Positions 41,391 through 50,799 are shown, counted from the first letter of the stretch. The stretch is 64,000 nucleotides of DNA from Comamonas sp. JUb58 (GCF_004364775.1 NZ_SOAL01000001.1:310001-374000), one strand, 5' to 3'. The notes: generated by a model not told the origin, from the sequence alone. Made by a program: numbers and translations.

Positions 41391-42929
41391 TCACAGCCGG
41401 CGGCGCGCATCCCAGGCCAGCCCACCCAGCAGCGCAGCCAGCAGCAACAAGGCCCAGACACCCAGCGTGGGCACAGGGGTGGGCGCCGCCGTCTGCGTGC
41501 TCACCGCCGCGCTTGAAGGGTTGTTGCCCAAGGCCCCATCGCTGCCGCCATTGCTGTCGTTGTCCGCCCCCGTGGCGCCCAGCACTGTAACGCTGCCACT
41601 GGCCGGCAGCTTGAAGCTGACCGTGCAGCTCAGAACGCCCTGGCTTGGTACAGCGGCCGGGCCCGTGCAAACCGGGCTGGGGCTGCCCGGCAGGCTGGCG
41701 GCATTGCTGATGCTGCAGAACGCATTCAGCGCCGTGCTGCTGCCGATATTGCTGCAGGTGGTCGTGCATACCACCAGGGTGCCCGCCGCTGCGGAGCCTG
41801 GCGTGCATACGGTGCTGCTCTGCATGTCGCTAACGGCCCGCCAGGCAAAGAGATTGCCGCTGGATCCGCCCGACGGCACATCGATCACAATCGTCTGCGC
41901 GCTGGTGCTGCCCGCCACACTGGTGTCCAGACTCCCAGGGTCGGCGGCGCTGCCGGTCAGGCCCTGCTGGGTATAAGCCGCCTGCCATCCTGCGGGCGGC
42001 GCCGTGCTGATCGTGCAGCTGGCACCCACGGGCACCCCCTCAAAGCTGAAGCTGCCATCTGCCGCCGTTGCCACCGGGCCGGCGCTGTAGCTCGGTTCGG
42101 TACAGGCCAGAGACACATCGACGGCGGACCCAGCGTCCACCGCCTGGCCATCATCCTGGGTGTTGGCAGGCGTGCTGCCCTCGGCATACACCCGGCCCGA
42201 CACCGCCGCCGTCTGCGTCAGGTTCAGCAGGAAGGGAATCGCATTGGCCTCACCCTCCACCGTCGTAAAGCCAATGCAGCCGCTTTCTGCATTGGCGGCC
42301 GCGCAGTAGGCATCCGGCAAGGGATTGGCAGCCGGTGCCGGGAAGAAGCTGAACACAAATTCGTCGCCACCAAAGACGATCGTGCGGTTGACCGATCCAT
42401 CGAGCACCCAGATATCGCTGCAAGGCGTCTCGCTTGGAACCACGCAGGACGTGGCGTCCACGTTGTTCGGTGTTTCGGAAAAGCGGATGGTGTAGGTGAA
42501 GGTTTCGTAGGTATAGGGATCGCCACTGTCCTTGCGCCGGATCCCCAAGGTCGTGGCAATCGTCGCACTCGCCAAGGTGCCATGGGCGGAGGACACTAGA
42601 TTGTTCGCATGCGTGTAGGTATTAGCAGGCTGGGCCGCACCATTGGTGACCAAGGTGCCCGTCTTCGGGCTGTCGGAGATACCGATGCCGCTGCGCCCTA
42701 CCCCCGCAGGCCCACTCGAACAGGCCCCCCAGGTGATATCGGTCGCACTGACCAGTTCGCATCCGTTCGAAGTACCAGGACCGGCGCCATTGAAGGTGGT
42801 GGCAACGGCGGAAGTGAGAAATTGCGCACTGACCTCATAGTCCCATTCCACCGGCGCGGCCGCTACGCTACCAGCGGCCATGGCCCCCAAAAATCCGAGC
42901 GCCGCAAGACATTGGCGAAAGCTCTGCAT
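41391..42929 (-). CDS. THxN-like exported protein with IPTL-CTERM sorting tail
   Basis: A 512-aa exported protein. The signal peptide is FRQCLAALGFLGAMAAGSVA. The N-terminal third has the THxN-type motif (TYTHANNLVSSAHGTLASAT) and a beta-domain (TYTIRFSETPNNVD). A carboxypeptidase-regulatory-like fold (VSGRVYAEGSTPANTQDDG) and a region of paired cysteines (VVCTTTCSNIG) follow, and the tail is VPTLGVWALLLLAALLGGLA plus basic residues, a close IPTLxxWG-CTERM. Such proteins are expected to be processed by an exosortase-like enzyme (XrtH), not seen here. GGGAGA precedes the start. Confidence 0.82.
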   Translation of the reverse strand: MQSFRQCLAALGFLGAMAAGSVAAAPVEWDYEVSAQFLTSAVATTFNGAGPGTSNGCELVSATDITWGACSSGPAGVGRSGIGISDSPKTGTLVTNGAAQPANTYTHANNLVSSAHGTLASATIATTLGIRRKDSGDPYTYETFTYTIRFSETPNNVDATSCVVPSETPCSDIWVLDGSVNRTIVFGGDEFVFSFFPAPAANPLPDAYCAAANAESGCIGFTTVEGEANAIPFLLNLTQTAAVSGRVYAEGSTPANTQDDGQAVDAGSAVDVSLACTEPSYSAGPVATAADGSFSFEGVPVGASCTISTAPPAGWQAAYTQQGLTGSAADPGSLDTSVAGSTSAQTIVIDVPSGGSSGNLFAWRAVSDMQSSTVCTPGSAAAGTLVVCTTTCSNIGSSTALNAFCSISNAASLPGSPSPVCTGPAAVPSQGVLSCTVSFKLPASGSVTVLGATGADNDSNGGSDGALGNNPSSAAVSTQTAAPTPVPTLGVWALLLLAALLGGLAWDARRRL

Positions 42930-43015
42930 AGGTTTCTCCCGGGTGGGCACGCGCTGCATGCCACATAGGTATGGATGCGCAGGCAGCAGCCTGGCGGGCG
43001 CCGAGGATGCTGGGT

Positions 43016-43064
43016 GGAGCGGCAGGCGGGGTCGCCCTGGGGCATGGCCCCAGCCCGCCGCTCC
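43016..43064. terminator. Long GC-rich hairpin after the delta-60 gene
   Basis: GGAGCGGC/GCCGCTCC (43016-43023, 43057-43064) enclose a perfect inner stem CTGGGGC/GCCCCAG. Located 11 bp after the delta-60 stop (minus strand). No T-tract; likely Rho-type or structural end. Confidence 0.5.
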
Positions 43065-43074
43065 GCCGTCAGGC

Positions 43075-45315
43075 TCAGGCGCGGCGGCGCAGGCCGACAA
43101 AGCCCAGCATCGCGGCCAGCAAGGCCAGCGCCCAGGTACCCAGCGTCGGCACCGGGGTGGCAGCAGCCGGCAGCGCCGTCACGGTGATGGACTGGGTCAC
43201 CGGTTCGGCCACGGTGAAGAAGGCATTGCCTTCCTGGTTGGCCTCGATGCTGCAGGTGCCGGTGCTCAGCACCCGCACCGATGCGCCGCTGACCGTGCAG
43301 ACCGCAGGGGTCAGGCTGGTGTAGCTCACCGCCAGACCCGAGCTCGCGGTGGCGGCAGGCGCCAGCGCAAAGCTGCTGCCGGTCACCACGCTATGGGCCG
43401 TTTGTGCCGGGAAGCTGATGGTCTGTGCGCTCTGCACCGTCACACTCTGGGTCACCTGCGCTGCGGCATTGAAAGCCACCGCGCCCACATTGCCACCCGG
43501 CTGGTTGGCCGCAATCGTGCACAGGCCGCCGGACACGGGGGTCACCGTGGTGCCCGCCACCGTGCAGATGGCCGGGGTCAGGCTGGTGTAGCTCACTGCC
43601 AGGCCCGAGCTGGCCGTCGCCACCGGGTCGATGCTGAACGTGCCAGCCGTCACATTGCGCGGCGAGGTCTGTTCCGGGAAGGTGATGCTCTGGTCTGGCG
43701 GTGCATCGATCTGCATGCCTTGGCGCACCGCAGGAGCAGGATCGACGTTATAGGTCAGGCCATTGATGGTCTGGGTGCCGGCAGCGGCATTCGCTTCGAT
43801 GGTGCACAGGCCCGTCACCGCAGGCACAACCAGGGTCGCGGCACCGGTGCTGGCATTGACCGTGCACACCGTGGGGGTCACGCTGCTGTAGGTCACTGGC
43901 AGATTGGCACTGCTGGTGGTGGGCGGCGTGGGGTTCCAGGAGACCGAGGATCCGTTCAACGCCGAATAGGTGCCGGGCTCGGGCGCCAGGAAGTTGATGA
44001 CCTGCTTGGTCGGATCGAGCTCAGCCAGACGCGCAATACCGCGGCGCGCCATGCCCGCCACGCTGGTGAACTTGCCGCCCAGGTAGACGGTGCCATCGTC
44101 GTTGGGCAGCACCGTCCAGACCCAGCTGTTGGCGCTGAAGGAAGTGTCGAACTCGGTGTCCAGCGAGCCATCGGCATTGAAGCGGGCAATGCGCTGGCGC
44201 GGGGCATCAGTCACGACGGCGCCATTGGCGGGGTTGGTCACACCGGCGCGGCCATAGTCACCACCGACCACAATCTTCTGCTCGCCACCCACGTTCTGCA
44301 AGGCGACCGACGAGGCCCACCAGTTCACATAGGACTGGAAGCTGCTGTCCACCGTGCCATCGGTGTTCAGGCGCGCAATGCGCCAGTGGATTTCATCGGC
44401 ATAGCGGTGCGTGCCGCCGGCATAGACAATCTTGCCGTCGTTCTGCAATGCCAGCTGGTAGACAGGCCAGGAGCCATCCCAGGCGCCGTTGCGGCCAGCA
44501 ATGGCCTGGCCGGCATCAAAGGTGTCATCGACCGAGCCGTCGGCATTCAGGCGCGCCACGCTCATGCGGTTCACACCGTTGACCTGCGAGAACGTGCCCG
44601 AGATCAGGATCTTGCCGTCAGGCTGCAGCTTGACGTCTTCGATGCCATTGTTGGGGCCCGTGCCCACGTTGAACGTGGCATCGAGCGTGCCGTCGGCATT
44701 CAGACGGGCCACCCGGTTCGCCACCGAGCCATCGATGCGGTTGAAATAGCCACCAATGATGATCTTGCCATCGGGCTGCAGCGCAATGCCGCGCACATTG
44801 CCATTGGCCTTGACCGAGCCGGCCGGCGCGTTCTGGAAGCCAGCGTCCAAAGTGCCATCGGCATTGAGACGGGCAATGCCCCAGAAGGTGGAGAAGCTGG
44901 CTGCGCCCTGAGGCTTGACCGCCGTGAACTCGCCGCCCACCAGCAGCTTGCCATCGGGCTGCACCGCAATCGCCTTGACGAAGTCATTGGTGGCCACCTT
45001 GAAGCCGGTGTCGAGCGAGTCATCGGTATTGAAACGCGCCACGCCCTGGTAGCCGGCCTGGCCTTCCACGGTGTTGAACAGGCCGCCAATCACCACACGG
45101 CCACTGCCATCCTTAACCATGACCATGGTCTCCAGATTGCTGCCGCCCGCATTGGCAAAGTTGTCGGGGGCATAGACCGCAGCCTGGGCCATGCCCAGCA
45201 TGCCGGACCAGGCCAGCAGTGCGGCAGGTAGCGCCTTCAGGATTTTCGACGCCTTGCGGCCCTGCTGCGCCTTGCGGCGGTCAGCTGCTCCATTCACCAT
45301 AGAAAAATGTGCCAT
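43075..45315 (-). CDS. Delta-60 repeat protein with IPTL-CTERM sorting tail
   Basis: A 746-aa exported protein. After the signal region (ILKALPAALLAWSGMLGMAQ, Ala-x-Ala) seven delta-60-type repeats follow (about residues 50-430), each like AVQPDGKLLVGGEF followed by ARLNADGTLD, a count that suggests a seven-bladed beta-propeller. Three related about-75-residue modules then follow (about 450-700), and the tail is VPTLGTWALALLAAMLGFVG plus RRRA. A GGAGG ribosome site precedes the ATG. No exosortase lies nearby. It is a likely surface or secreted adhesin/scaffold; function is unknown. Confidence 0.85.
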   Translation of the reverse strand: MAHFSMVNGAADRRKAQQGRKASKILKALPAALLAWSGMLGMAQAAVYAPDNFANAGGSNLETMVMVKDGSGRVVIGGLFNTVEGQAGYQGVARFNTDDSLDTGFKVATNDFVKAIAVQPDGKLLVGGEFTAVKPQGAASFSTFWGIARLNADGTLDAGFQNAPAGSVKANGNVRGIALQPDGKIIIGGYFNRIDGSVANRVARLNADGTLDATFNVGTGPNNGIEDVKLQPDGKILISGTFSQVNGVNRMSVARLNADGSVDDTFDAGQAIAGRNGAWDGSWPVYQLALQNDGKIVYAGGTHRYADEIHWRIARLNTDGTVDSSFQSYVNWWASSVALQNVGGEQKIVVGGDYGRAGVTNPANGAVVTDAPRQRIARFNADGSLDTEFDTSFSANSWVWTVLPNDDGTVYLGGKFTSVAGMARRGIARLAELDPTKQVINFLAPEPGTYSALNGSSVSWNPTPPTTSSANLPVTYSSVTPTVCTVNASTGAATLVVPAVTGLCTIEANAAAGTQTINGLTYNVDPAPAVRQGMQIDAPPDQSITFPEQTSPRNVTAGTFSIDPVATASSGLAVSYTSLTPAICTVAGTTVTPVSGGLCTIAANQPGGNVGAVAFNAAAQVTQSVTVQSAQTISFPAQTAHSVVTGSSFALAPAATASSGLAVSYTSLTPAVCTVSGASVRVLSTGTCSIEANQEGNAFFTVAEPVTQSITVTALPAAATPVPTLGTWALALLAAMLGFVGLRRRA
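43180..43720 (-). repeat. Tandem modules in the delta-60 protein (approximate bounds)
   Basis: Two neighbouring modules share ATASSGLAVSYTSLTPA then CTV and a cysteine-rich end (C-S/T-I-xAN). A third, more diverged, lies upstream (LPVTYSSVTPTVCTV). The DNA of the first two is nearly identical around GGTGTAGCTCAC (near 43320 and 43588). Confidence 0.7.
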
Positions 45316-45653
45316 CGTTCAAAACCTCCAGTTGCGATGCATCGACGCGCCACAAGCCCAGGCTCGCAGCGCAGAAACCTCATGGAGGATTTGCACATAC
45401 GTAACAAAATTTGTTATTTGGTTTTTTAATAAATCTTTTGAAATTCAAGCAATACCAAAGACTTTTTCAGAAAACAGCTGATATTCGCTTCCAAAACCAC
45501 GGCTTATCAGCGAACAAAGCGCTTGGAGACACCGTAAAGCGGGCAGCGGCAGGTCCCCCAGTTAACATTGGTTTAAAACAAACGAATCGCCTGATTGTTC
45601 CTACGTGTGACAATTCACAACCGTTAAAGGTGTATCAAGGTCCTGCAAAAACT
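45316..45653. promoter_or_regulatory. Divergent control region, delta-60 gene and response-regulator gene
   Basis: A 338-bp gene-free region. TAACAAA-A-TTTGTTA at 45402-45416 is a perfect 15-bp palindrome 86 bp from one start and 238 bp from the other, followed by an AT-rich tract to about 45470. It is a likely operator, perhaps of the adjacent regulator. No consensus promoter pair found. Confidence 0.5.
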
Positions 45654-46490
45654 ATGAGCAATGCCGACATTCCATCGCCCCACGTCTTGATCGTGGACGA
45701 TGATCCCGACCAGCTTCGTCTGCTGGTCGCTGCATTGCGCAATACCTCGTACCGGGTGAGCGTGGCCCTCAATGGCGACCAGGGCTATGCCAGGGCGGCG
45801 GTGCTGCTGCCCGATCTGATCCTGCTGGATGTGCGCATGCCTGGGCGCAACGGCATCACGATTGCGCGTCTGCTCAAGACCAACCCCGCTACCCAGCACA
45901 TTCCGATTATTTTTCTGTCTGCCATGGTCGAGCAGGACGACCGGCTCTCCGGCCTGCGCGCAGGCGGTGTGGACTACATCACCAAGCCCTTTTTTGTTGA
46001 AGAGATCCAGGAGCGGGTGCGCATCCACCTGATGCTGGCCCAGCAGAACCTGCGGCTAACCCAGGATGGGCCACTGGCACAGCCTGACCGAGCTGTCGCC
46101 CCACCGAGCCAGTCACCCGCCAATCTCACGCTCAAGCAGGTGGCCACCGAATACATCCTGGGCCATATCCAGGACCCCGAGCTGAAAAGCTCGGACGTCG
46201 CCGCCAGCCTGGGCCTGTCCATGCGGCGCCTGAACATGGTGTTCGAGACCAGCGATGGCCTGTCGGCCTTTGAGTTCATCCGCCAGGAGCGCATGCGCCG
46301 CGCGGCCTTGATGCTGGCCCAAAGTACCTTGAGCATTGCCGATGTGGCCCTGGAAGTGGGCTATCTGAACTCGGCCAACTTCTCCACCGAGTTCAAGAAG
46401 TTCTGGCAAAAATCGCCCACCCAGCTGCGCACCGAATGCCAGGCGGACCCCGAGGTGCTGCAAAACCTGGTCGCCTCCAAGTTCCATTGA
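45654..46490 (+). CDS. Response regulator with AraC-type output domain
   Basis: A 278-aa regulator. Its receiver domain (DDD at 15-17, phospho-acceptor D59 in LILLDVRMPG, Lys in VDYITKPFF) joins a C-terminal AraC/XylS helix-turn-helix (VAASLGLSMRRLNMVFETSD, then ADVALEVGYLNSANFSTEFK). The sensor kinase gene follows 91 bp downstream, the probable partner. The start is ATG 45654, before SNADIPSPHVLIVDDD, although no strong ribosome site is seen. It is divergent from the delta-60 gene, a possible target. Confidence 0.9.
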   Translation: MSNADIPSPHVLIVDDDPDQLRLLVAALRNTSYRVSVALNGDQGYARAAVLLPDLILLDVRMPGRNGITIARLLKTNPATQHIPIIFLSAMVEQDDRLSGLRAGGVDYITKPFFVEEIQERVRIHLMLAQQNLRLTQDGPLAQPDRAVAPPSQSPANLTLKQVATEYILGHIQDPELKSSDVAASLGLSMRRLNMVFETSDGLSAFEFIRQERMRRAALMLAQSTLSIADVALEVGYLNSANFSTEFKKFWQKSPTQLRTECQADPEVLQNLVASKFH

Positions 46491-46581
46491 GTGCCTGCCC
46501 CACTCACATCTGCGCCCATGCGCTGCATGTGACCTGCCAGAGACCTGCACCAGCCAACCGACTCCGCCCTGCCTCTAGACC

Positions 46582-48753
46582 ATGGACATCCCTGCCCCGT
46601 CTTCCCCGTTCGCTGATGCGGACCCTGGCGCCACCGGCAAGCCTCCCGCCGCCATGAAACGCGGCCGGGAGATGCTGCCCCTGGTGCGCCGGGCCACCTT
46701 TGCGCTCGTGCTCTTCTGGCTTGGCCTGGTGGCCGGCCTGGGCTGGTGGCTGTCGCAACGCATCGCCAGCCAGTGGACCCAGAGCCAGGCCTCCAGCGCC
46801 GCTTACGAAGCCGAAACCACGGCACGCGTGGTAGACCGGCTTTTTACGCAGATGGTGAGCGTCGCCAATATGGTGGCCAGCCAGAGCCAGGTGATCGAGC
46901 TGGCCACCCGCTACCGCGAGGACCCGCCCGGCCTCGAAGCGCTGACCCGCCAGCAGCGCGCAGCACAGTTCACCAAAGACCCGCTGGTGCGCAAGGTGGG
47001 GGATTTTATGGACGCGCTGGGGGCCGATCTGCGCTATGCCCGCATCTACCAGAACAACCTGTCTGACGACACCATCACGGCCAGCAACTGGGCCGCACCC
47101 GACAGCATCGTCGGCATGATCTACTCAGGCCGCATCTACCTGAACCATGCCTTGCGCGACGGCAGCGGCCATTCCTTCGGCATTGCGCGCATCAACAAGA
47201 CGCCGTCGTACTTTGTGGCCAGCCGCATCGACGATGCCCAGGATGTCGTGCAGGGCTCCGTCACCGTCAAGTTCGATGCGCCCGACATGGCGCACTACCT
47301 GACCGGCCGGCACAGCGCGCTGATCGTCAACCGCCAGGGGCGCGTGACGACCAGCTCGTCCGAACCCTTCATGCTGCGCAATGTGGCCGGCCTGCTGCCC
47401 GCCAGCGAGCTGCATCCCTGGGACCGCCAGGACGGCGAAGAGCTGGGCGAGGCGATGGACATCCAGCCGCTGGCCGCCTATGGCATTGACGGCCAATGGT
47501 TGATCGATGGCAAGCCCTATGTGATGAAGCGCCAGCCGCTGAACAACCGGCAGTACCAGCTGCTGACCCTGGCCTCGCTGGAACCCCTGGCCGCCATCCG
47601 TGAGCAGCACCTGTGGACGGCGATACTGGTTGGCGCAGTAGGCACCGCGCTCATCCTGCTGTCCTGCCATATCCTGGGCCAGATGGTGGTGCGCCGCCAG
47701 GACGAAAAATACGCCGCCATGGTCACTTCGGCACTCAATGCCGACCTGAGCACGGCACTGAGCGATGCCCAGACCAAGGAACGCCAGAAGGTGGAAGTGC
47801 TGGGCTACATCGGCCATGACCTGCGCGCGCCGCTGGCCACCATCAAGGGCTATTCCGAGCTGCTGCTGACAGAGGCCCCGGAGAAGCAGCAGGGCCTGGT
47901 CAAGACCATCCAGCGCAGTGTCAAATACCAGCTCGACCTGATCGACGAGCTGCTGGAGTACGCCAAGTCCGAGCTGCAACCGCTGGCCGTGCGCCCCGCG
48001 CCCATCGATCTACAGGCGCTGCTGGACGACATCTCCGACTACGCCGTCTCGCTGTGCTCGCAGCAGAACAACCACTTCCACAGCCATGTCAGCGGCGCCC
48101 TGCCCCGCCGCATCGCCATGGATGGCAAGCGCCTGCAGCAGGTGCTGCTGAACCTGGTCTCCAATGCCGCCAAGTTCACCCGCGATGGCGTCGTCACGCT
48201 GTCCGTCAACGCCCGCCAGGATGGTGAATTCTGCGTGCTCCATGTCGCCGTCAGCGACACCGGCATTGGCATCGACCTGGCCCAGAAGCCCGATATCTTT
48301 GACGCCTTCCAGCAAATCCAGACCGAGGGCGGCAGCACCGGCCTGGGCCTGTTCATCTCGCAGCGCATTCTGATGGCGATGGGCGGAAGCCTGGAAGTGA
48401 GCAGCGCCGCTGGCCAGGGCACCACCTTCTCGTTCGAGCTATCGGTTCCGATCATCGAAGCCAGTGGCGCAGCTGCGGGCAGCAATCCAGCCACCACCGC
48501 AGCGCCAGCGCAGCCCAGCCGCGTGCTGGCCACAGCGGGGGCCGCCATCGCCACCCCTGGCGATGCCGCACTCGATGAGCTCGCCGAGCTGGCCTTGCAG
48601 GGCCGCCTGACCGATATCGAAGGCTGGATCAACCGCCATACCGATCACACGGCCCATGCGCTGTTCACGGCCCAGTTGCTGGACCGGCTGGAGCAGTTTG
48701 ACTTTGCCGGCATCCACCAGCTGGCACTGCAGAGCAAGCGCGGCGCCCGCTGA
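46582..48753 (+). CDS. Membrane sensor histidine kinase with C-terminal helical extension
   Basis: A 723-aa kinase: membrane helix at about residues 37-57 (ATFALVLFWLGLVAGLGWWL), a periplasmic Cache-like sensor (about 60-340), a second helix (AILVGAVGTALILLSCHILG), then the transmitter with His412 in GHDLRAPLATIKGY, N-box LLNLVSNAAKFT, G1 VSDTGIGID, G2 STGLGLFIS. A linker and a helical tail of about 60 residues (DELAELALQGRLTDIEGWIN, then LLDRLEQFDFAGIH) follow, resembling tails of BarA-type kinases. It pairs with the regulator at 45654. Confidence 0.92.
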   Translation: MDIPAPSSPFADADPGATGKPPAAMKRGREMLPLVRRATFALVLFWLGLVAGLGWWLSQRIASQWTQSQASSAAYEAETTARVVDRLFTQMVSVANMVASQSQVIELATRYREDPPGLEALTRQQRAAQFTKDPLVRKVGDFMDALGADLRYARIYQNNLSDDTITASNWAAPDSIVGMIYSGRIYLNHALRDGSGHSFGIARINKTPSYFVASRIDDAQDVVQGSVTVKFDAPDMAHYLTGRHSALIVNRQGRVTTSSSEPFMLRNVAGLLPASELHPWDRQDGEELGEAMDIQPLAAYGIDGQWLIDGKPYVMKRQPLNNRQYQLLTLASLEPLAAIREQHLWTAILVGAVGTALILLSCHILGQMVVRRQDEKYAAMVTSALNADLSTALSDAQTKERQKVEVLGYIGHDLRAPLATIKGYSELLLTEAPEKQQGLVKTIQRSVKYQLDLIDELLEYAKSELQPLAVRPAPIDLQALLDDISDYAVSLCSQQNNHFHSHVSGALPRRIAMDGKRLQQVLLNLVSNAAKFTRDGVVTLSVNARQDGEFCVLHVAVSDTGIGIDLAQKPDIFDAFQQIQTEGGSTGLGLFISQRILMAMGGSLEVSSAAGQGTTFSFELSVPIIEASGAAAGSNPATTAAPAQPSRVLATAGAAIATPGDAALDELAELALQGRLTDIEGWINRHTDHTAHALFTAQLLDRLEQFDFAGIHQLALQSKRGAR

Positions 48754-48773
48754 GCAGGGCGTTCAGCCCTGCT
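48753..48773. terminator. Bidirectional hairpin between kinase and ABC operon
   Basis: AGCAGGGC and GCCCTGCT form a perfect 8-bp stem with loop GTTCA, overlapping both convergent stop codons. Confidence 0.5.
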
Positions 48774-49542
48774 GGCCGCGCTGCATCCAGCGGCTGCTGA
48801 TGGCCCGGGCCAGCCAGTCCAGCACAAAGCCCAGACAGCCGATGACGACAATGCCGGCCATCAGCTCGTCATAGGCCAGGCGGTCGCGCGTGTCCAGCAC
48901 AAAATAGCCCATGCCGCTGGAGACGCCCAGCATCTCGGCGGGCACCAGCACGATCCAGCCAATCCCCACCGCCAGCCGAAAACCGGTGAGGATATGGCTG
49001 ATGCAGCCGGGCAGCACCACCCGGGCAATGGTCTCCCAGCGCGTGGCCGACAGGCTGTGCGCCAGCCGCATCCAGGCCGGGTCCAGCGCGGCCACGCCGG
49101 CAGCGGTGTTCAGCATGATGGGCCAGACCGTGGCAAAAGCCAGCAGAAAGATCACCGGTGCCTCGCCCACGCCCAGCGCCATTACCGCCAGCGGCATCCA
49201 GGACAGCGGCGACACCATGCGCAGAAACTGAAACGTTGGCCCGCTGATGCGCGCAAACAGCGGCGACAGGCCCAGGCACAGCCCCAGCGGCACACCGATC
49301 GCCAAAGCCAAGGCCAGTGCAATCGCAATGCGCTCCAGGCTCATGCAGATATGCGGCCACAGCTCGCCGCTGCCCAGCAACTGCACCAGGGCCTTGAGCC
49401 CGGCCTGCGGAGCAAAGGCTGAGCGGATCGCCTCCACATCGGAGATATGCCGGGCCGCCAGCGCCCACAGCGCCAGCGTGATGGCCATGCCCAGCAGCGG
49501 CCAGGCCAGGCGCGCCGCCCAGCGTTTGCCCCCCTGCATCAT
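48763..49542 (-). CDS. ABC transporter permease (SsuC/TauC/NrtB type)
   Basis: A 259-aa permease with about six helices. The ATPase-contact loop is WMRLAHSLSATRWETIARVV, and the MVSPLSWMPLAVMALGVGEA block is typical of the nitrate/sulfonate/taurine class. Its start overlaps the binding-protein stop by 4 bp. It is the last gene of the operon. Confidence 0.92.
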   Translation of the reverse strand: MMQGGKRWAARLAWPLLGMAITLALWALAARHISDVEAIRSAFAPQAGLKALVQLLGSGELWPHICMSLERIAIALALALAIGVPLGLCLGLSPLFARISGPTFQFLRMVSPLSWMPLAVMALGVGEAPVIFLLAFATVWPIMLNTAAGVAALDPAWMRLAHSLSATRWETIARVVLPGCISHILTGFRLAVGIGWIVLVPAEMLGVSSGMGYFVLDTRDRLAYDELMAGIVVIGCLGFVLDWLARAISSRWMQRGQQG

Positions 49543-50759
49543 GCGGCGATCACTTCCTTGCGGCTGAAGTCCTCCGCATGGCCAAAGGCCTTCAGCCCTC
49601 CCACCTGGCTGAGTGCCTGCTTGACGAAGCGGTCATCGACCAGGTCCTTGGCGGCAAAGGCCGGGTCCAGATCGCGGATGAAGTCCACATTGCCTTCCAT
49701 CAAGGTGCCCTGCATGGCCTTGACCAGCTCCTGCGTGTAGCTCGGGAAGGGATAGGGCTGGAAGTCGATGCGGCGCTGGTTCCATTCGGGGTGCTGCAGC
49801 ACGCCCTTGGCGCGGTACTGCTCGAAGTCCTTCAGGTCAAACACCTTCTGCAGCACCGGCAGCGGGTGCGGCGTGTACTTGTTGGCGCCGTCCTTGGACA
49901 TCAGCTCGGCCGTCTCGCCCATGTGGTCGCGCGTCCACAGCTGCGCCTTGACGATGGCCGTGGTCACGCGCTGCGCCCATTCGGGACGCTCGGCAATGTC
50001 GCGCTCGGACAGGGTCACCAGGCAGCAGGCATGGTCCTTCCAGATATCGCCCAGGAAACGCGCCACCTTGCCCACGCCCATGGTCTCGGCCATGGCGTTG
50101 AACGGGTCGGCCACGATAAAGCCCGAGACCGATTTGGAGGCCAGCGCGGCCACCATCTCGGCCGGCGGCACGATCACCAGGTTCACCTCCTTGGCGCCCA
50201 GCGCCGTGCCCTTGGGCTTGCTGACCGGCGTGAGCCCGTTCTTGCGCAGCACCTGCTGGATGAGGATGTTGTGGATCGAGTACCAGAACGGGATCGCGAA
50301 CGTGGTGCCGGCCAGATCGGCCACGCTGTTGATGTTGGGGGCGACGGTGATGGCCGAGCCGCTCATATGGTTCCAGGCCACCACCTTGGCACCAAACTTG
50401 GAGCCATAGCGCACCGACAAGGTGGTGGGCGACAGCAGGTGCACCACATTCACCTGGCCGGCGATAAAGGCCTCGATCAGCTGCGCCCAGCTGCGGAACA
50501 GGCGGGGCTTCTCTGCCTGCAGGCCTTCGGCCTCAAACAGCTTGCGGCTGTGCGCCACAAAGAAGGGGGTCGCATCGGTGATCGCCAGGTAGCCAATGCG
50601 CACGGGCACATCGTCGCCCTTGAACTTCTGCGCCAGCGCGTCGCCCGCGCGCAGCAAAGGCGTGGCCGCCACACCGCTGATGGCGGCAATGCGCAGCCAG
50701 TCGCGCCGGCTGATGCCGCAGTCGCAGTGGCTCGATGTGCAGATGTGCTGGTAGGTCAT
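49539..50759 (-). CDS. Tat-exported ABC substrate-binding protein (SsuA/NrtA type)
   Basis: A 406-aa binding protein. The N-terminus has a Cys-rich segment before the Tat motif (CTSSHCDCGISRRDWLRIAA) and a hydrophobic stretch. The mature part resembles SsuA/NrtA/ThiY-type proteins (VPVRIGYLAITDATPFFVA, then VHLLSPTTLSVRYG). Tat export implies folding before export, unusual for SsuA-type binding proteins. The ligand is likely a small sulfur- or nitrogen-containing compound. Lies 40 bp after the ATPase gene. Confidence 0.87.
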   Translation of the reverse strand: MTYQHICTSSHCDCGISRRDWLRIAAISGVAATPLLRAGDALAQKFKGDDVPVRIGYLAITDATPFFVAHSRKLFEAEGLQAEKPRLFRSWAQLIEAFIAGQVNVVHLLSPTTLSVRYGSKFGAKVVAWNHMSGSAITVAPNINSVADLAGTTFAIPFWYSIHNILIQQVLRKNGLTPVSKPKGTALGAKEVNLVIVPPAEMVAALASKSVSGFIVADPFNAMAETMGVGKVARFLGDIWKDHACCLVTLSERDIAERPEWAQRVTTAIVKAQLWTRDHMGETAELMSKDGANKYTPHPLPVLQKVFDLKDFEQYRAKGVLQHPEWNQRRIDFQPYPFPSYTQELVKAMQGTLMEGNVDFIRDLDPAFAAKDLVDDRFVKQALSQVGGLKAFGHAEDFSRKEVIAA

Positions 50760-50799
50760 GGTTCTCTCTCCGGGTTATGTGGGGGTGTTTATCAGTTCG

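Noticed and set aside
43180..43720. Repeats in the delta-60 gene as a CRISPR-like array
   Set aside because: They are in-frame protein modules of about 270 bp, not short repeats with spacers.
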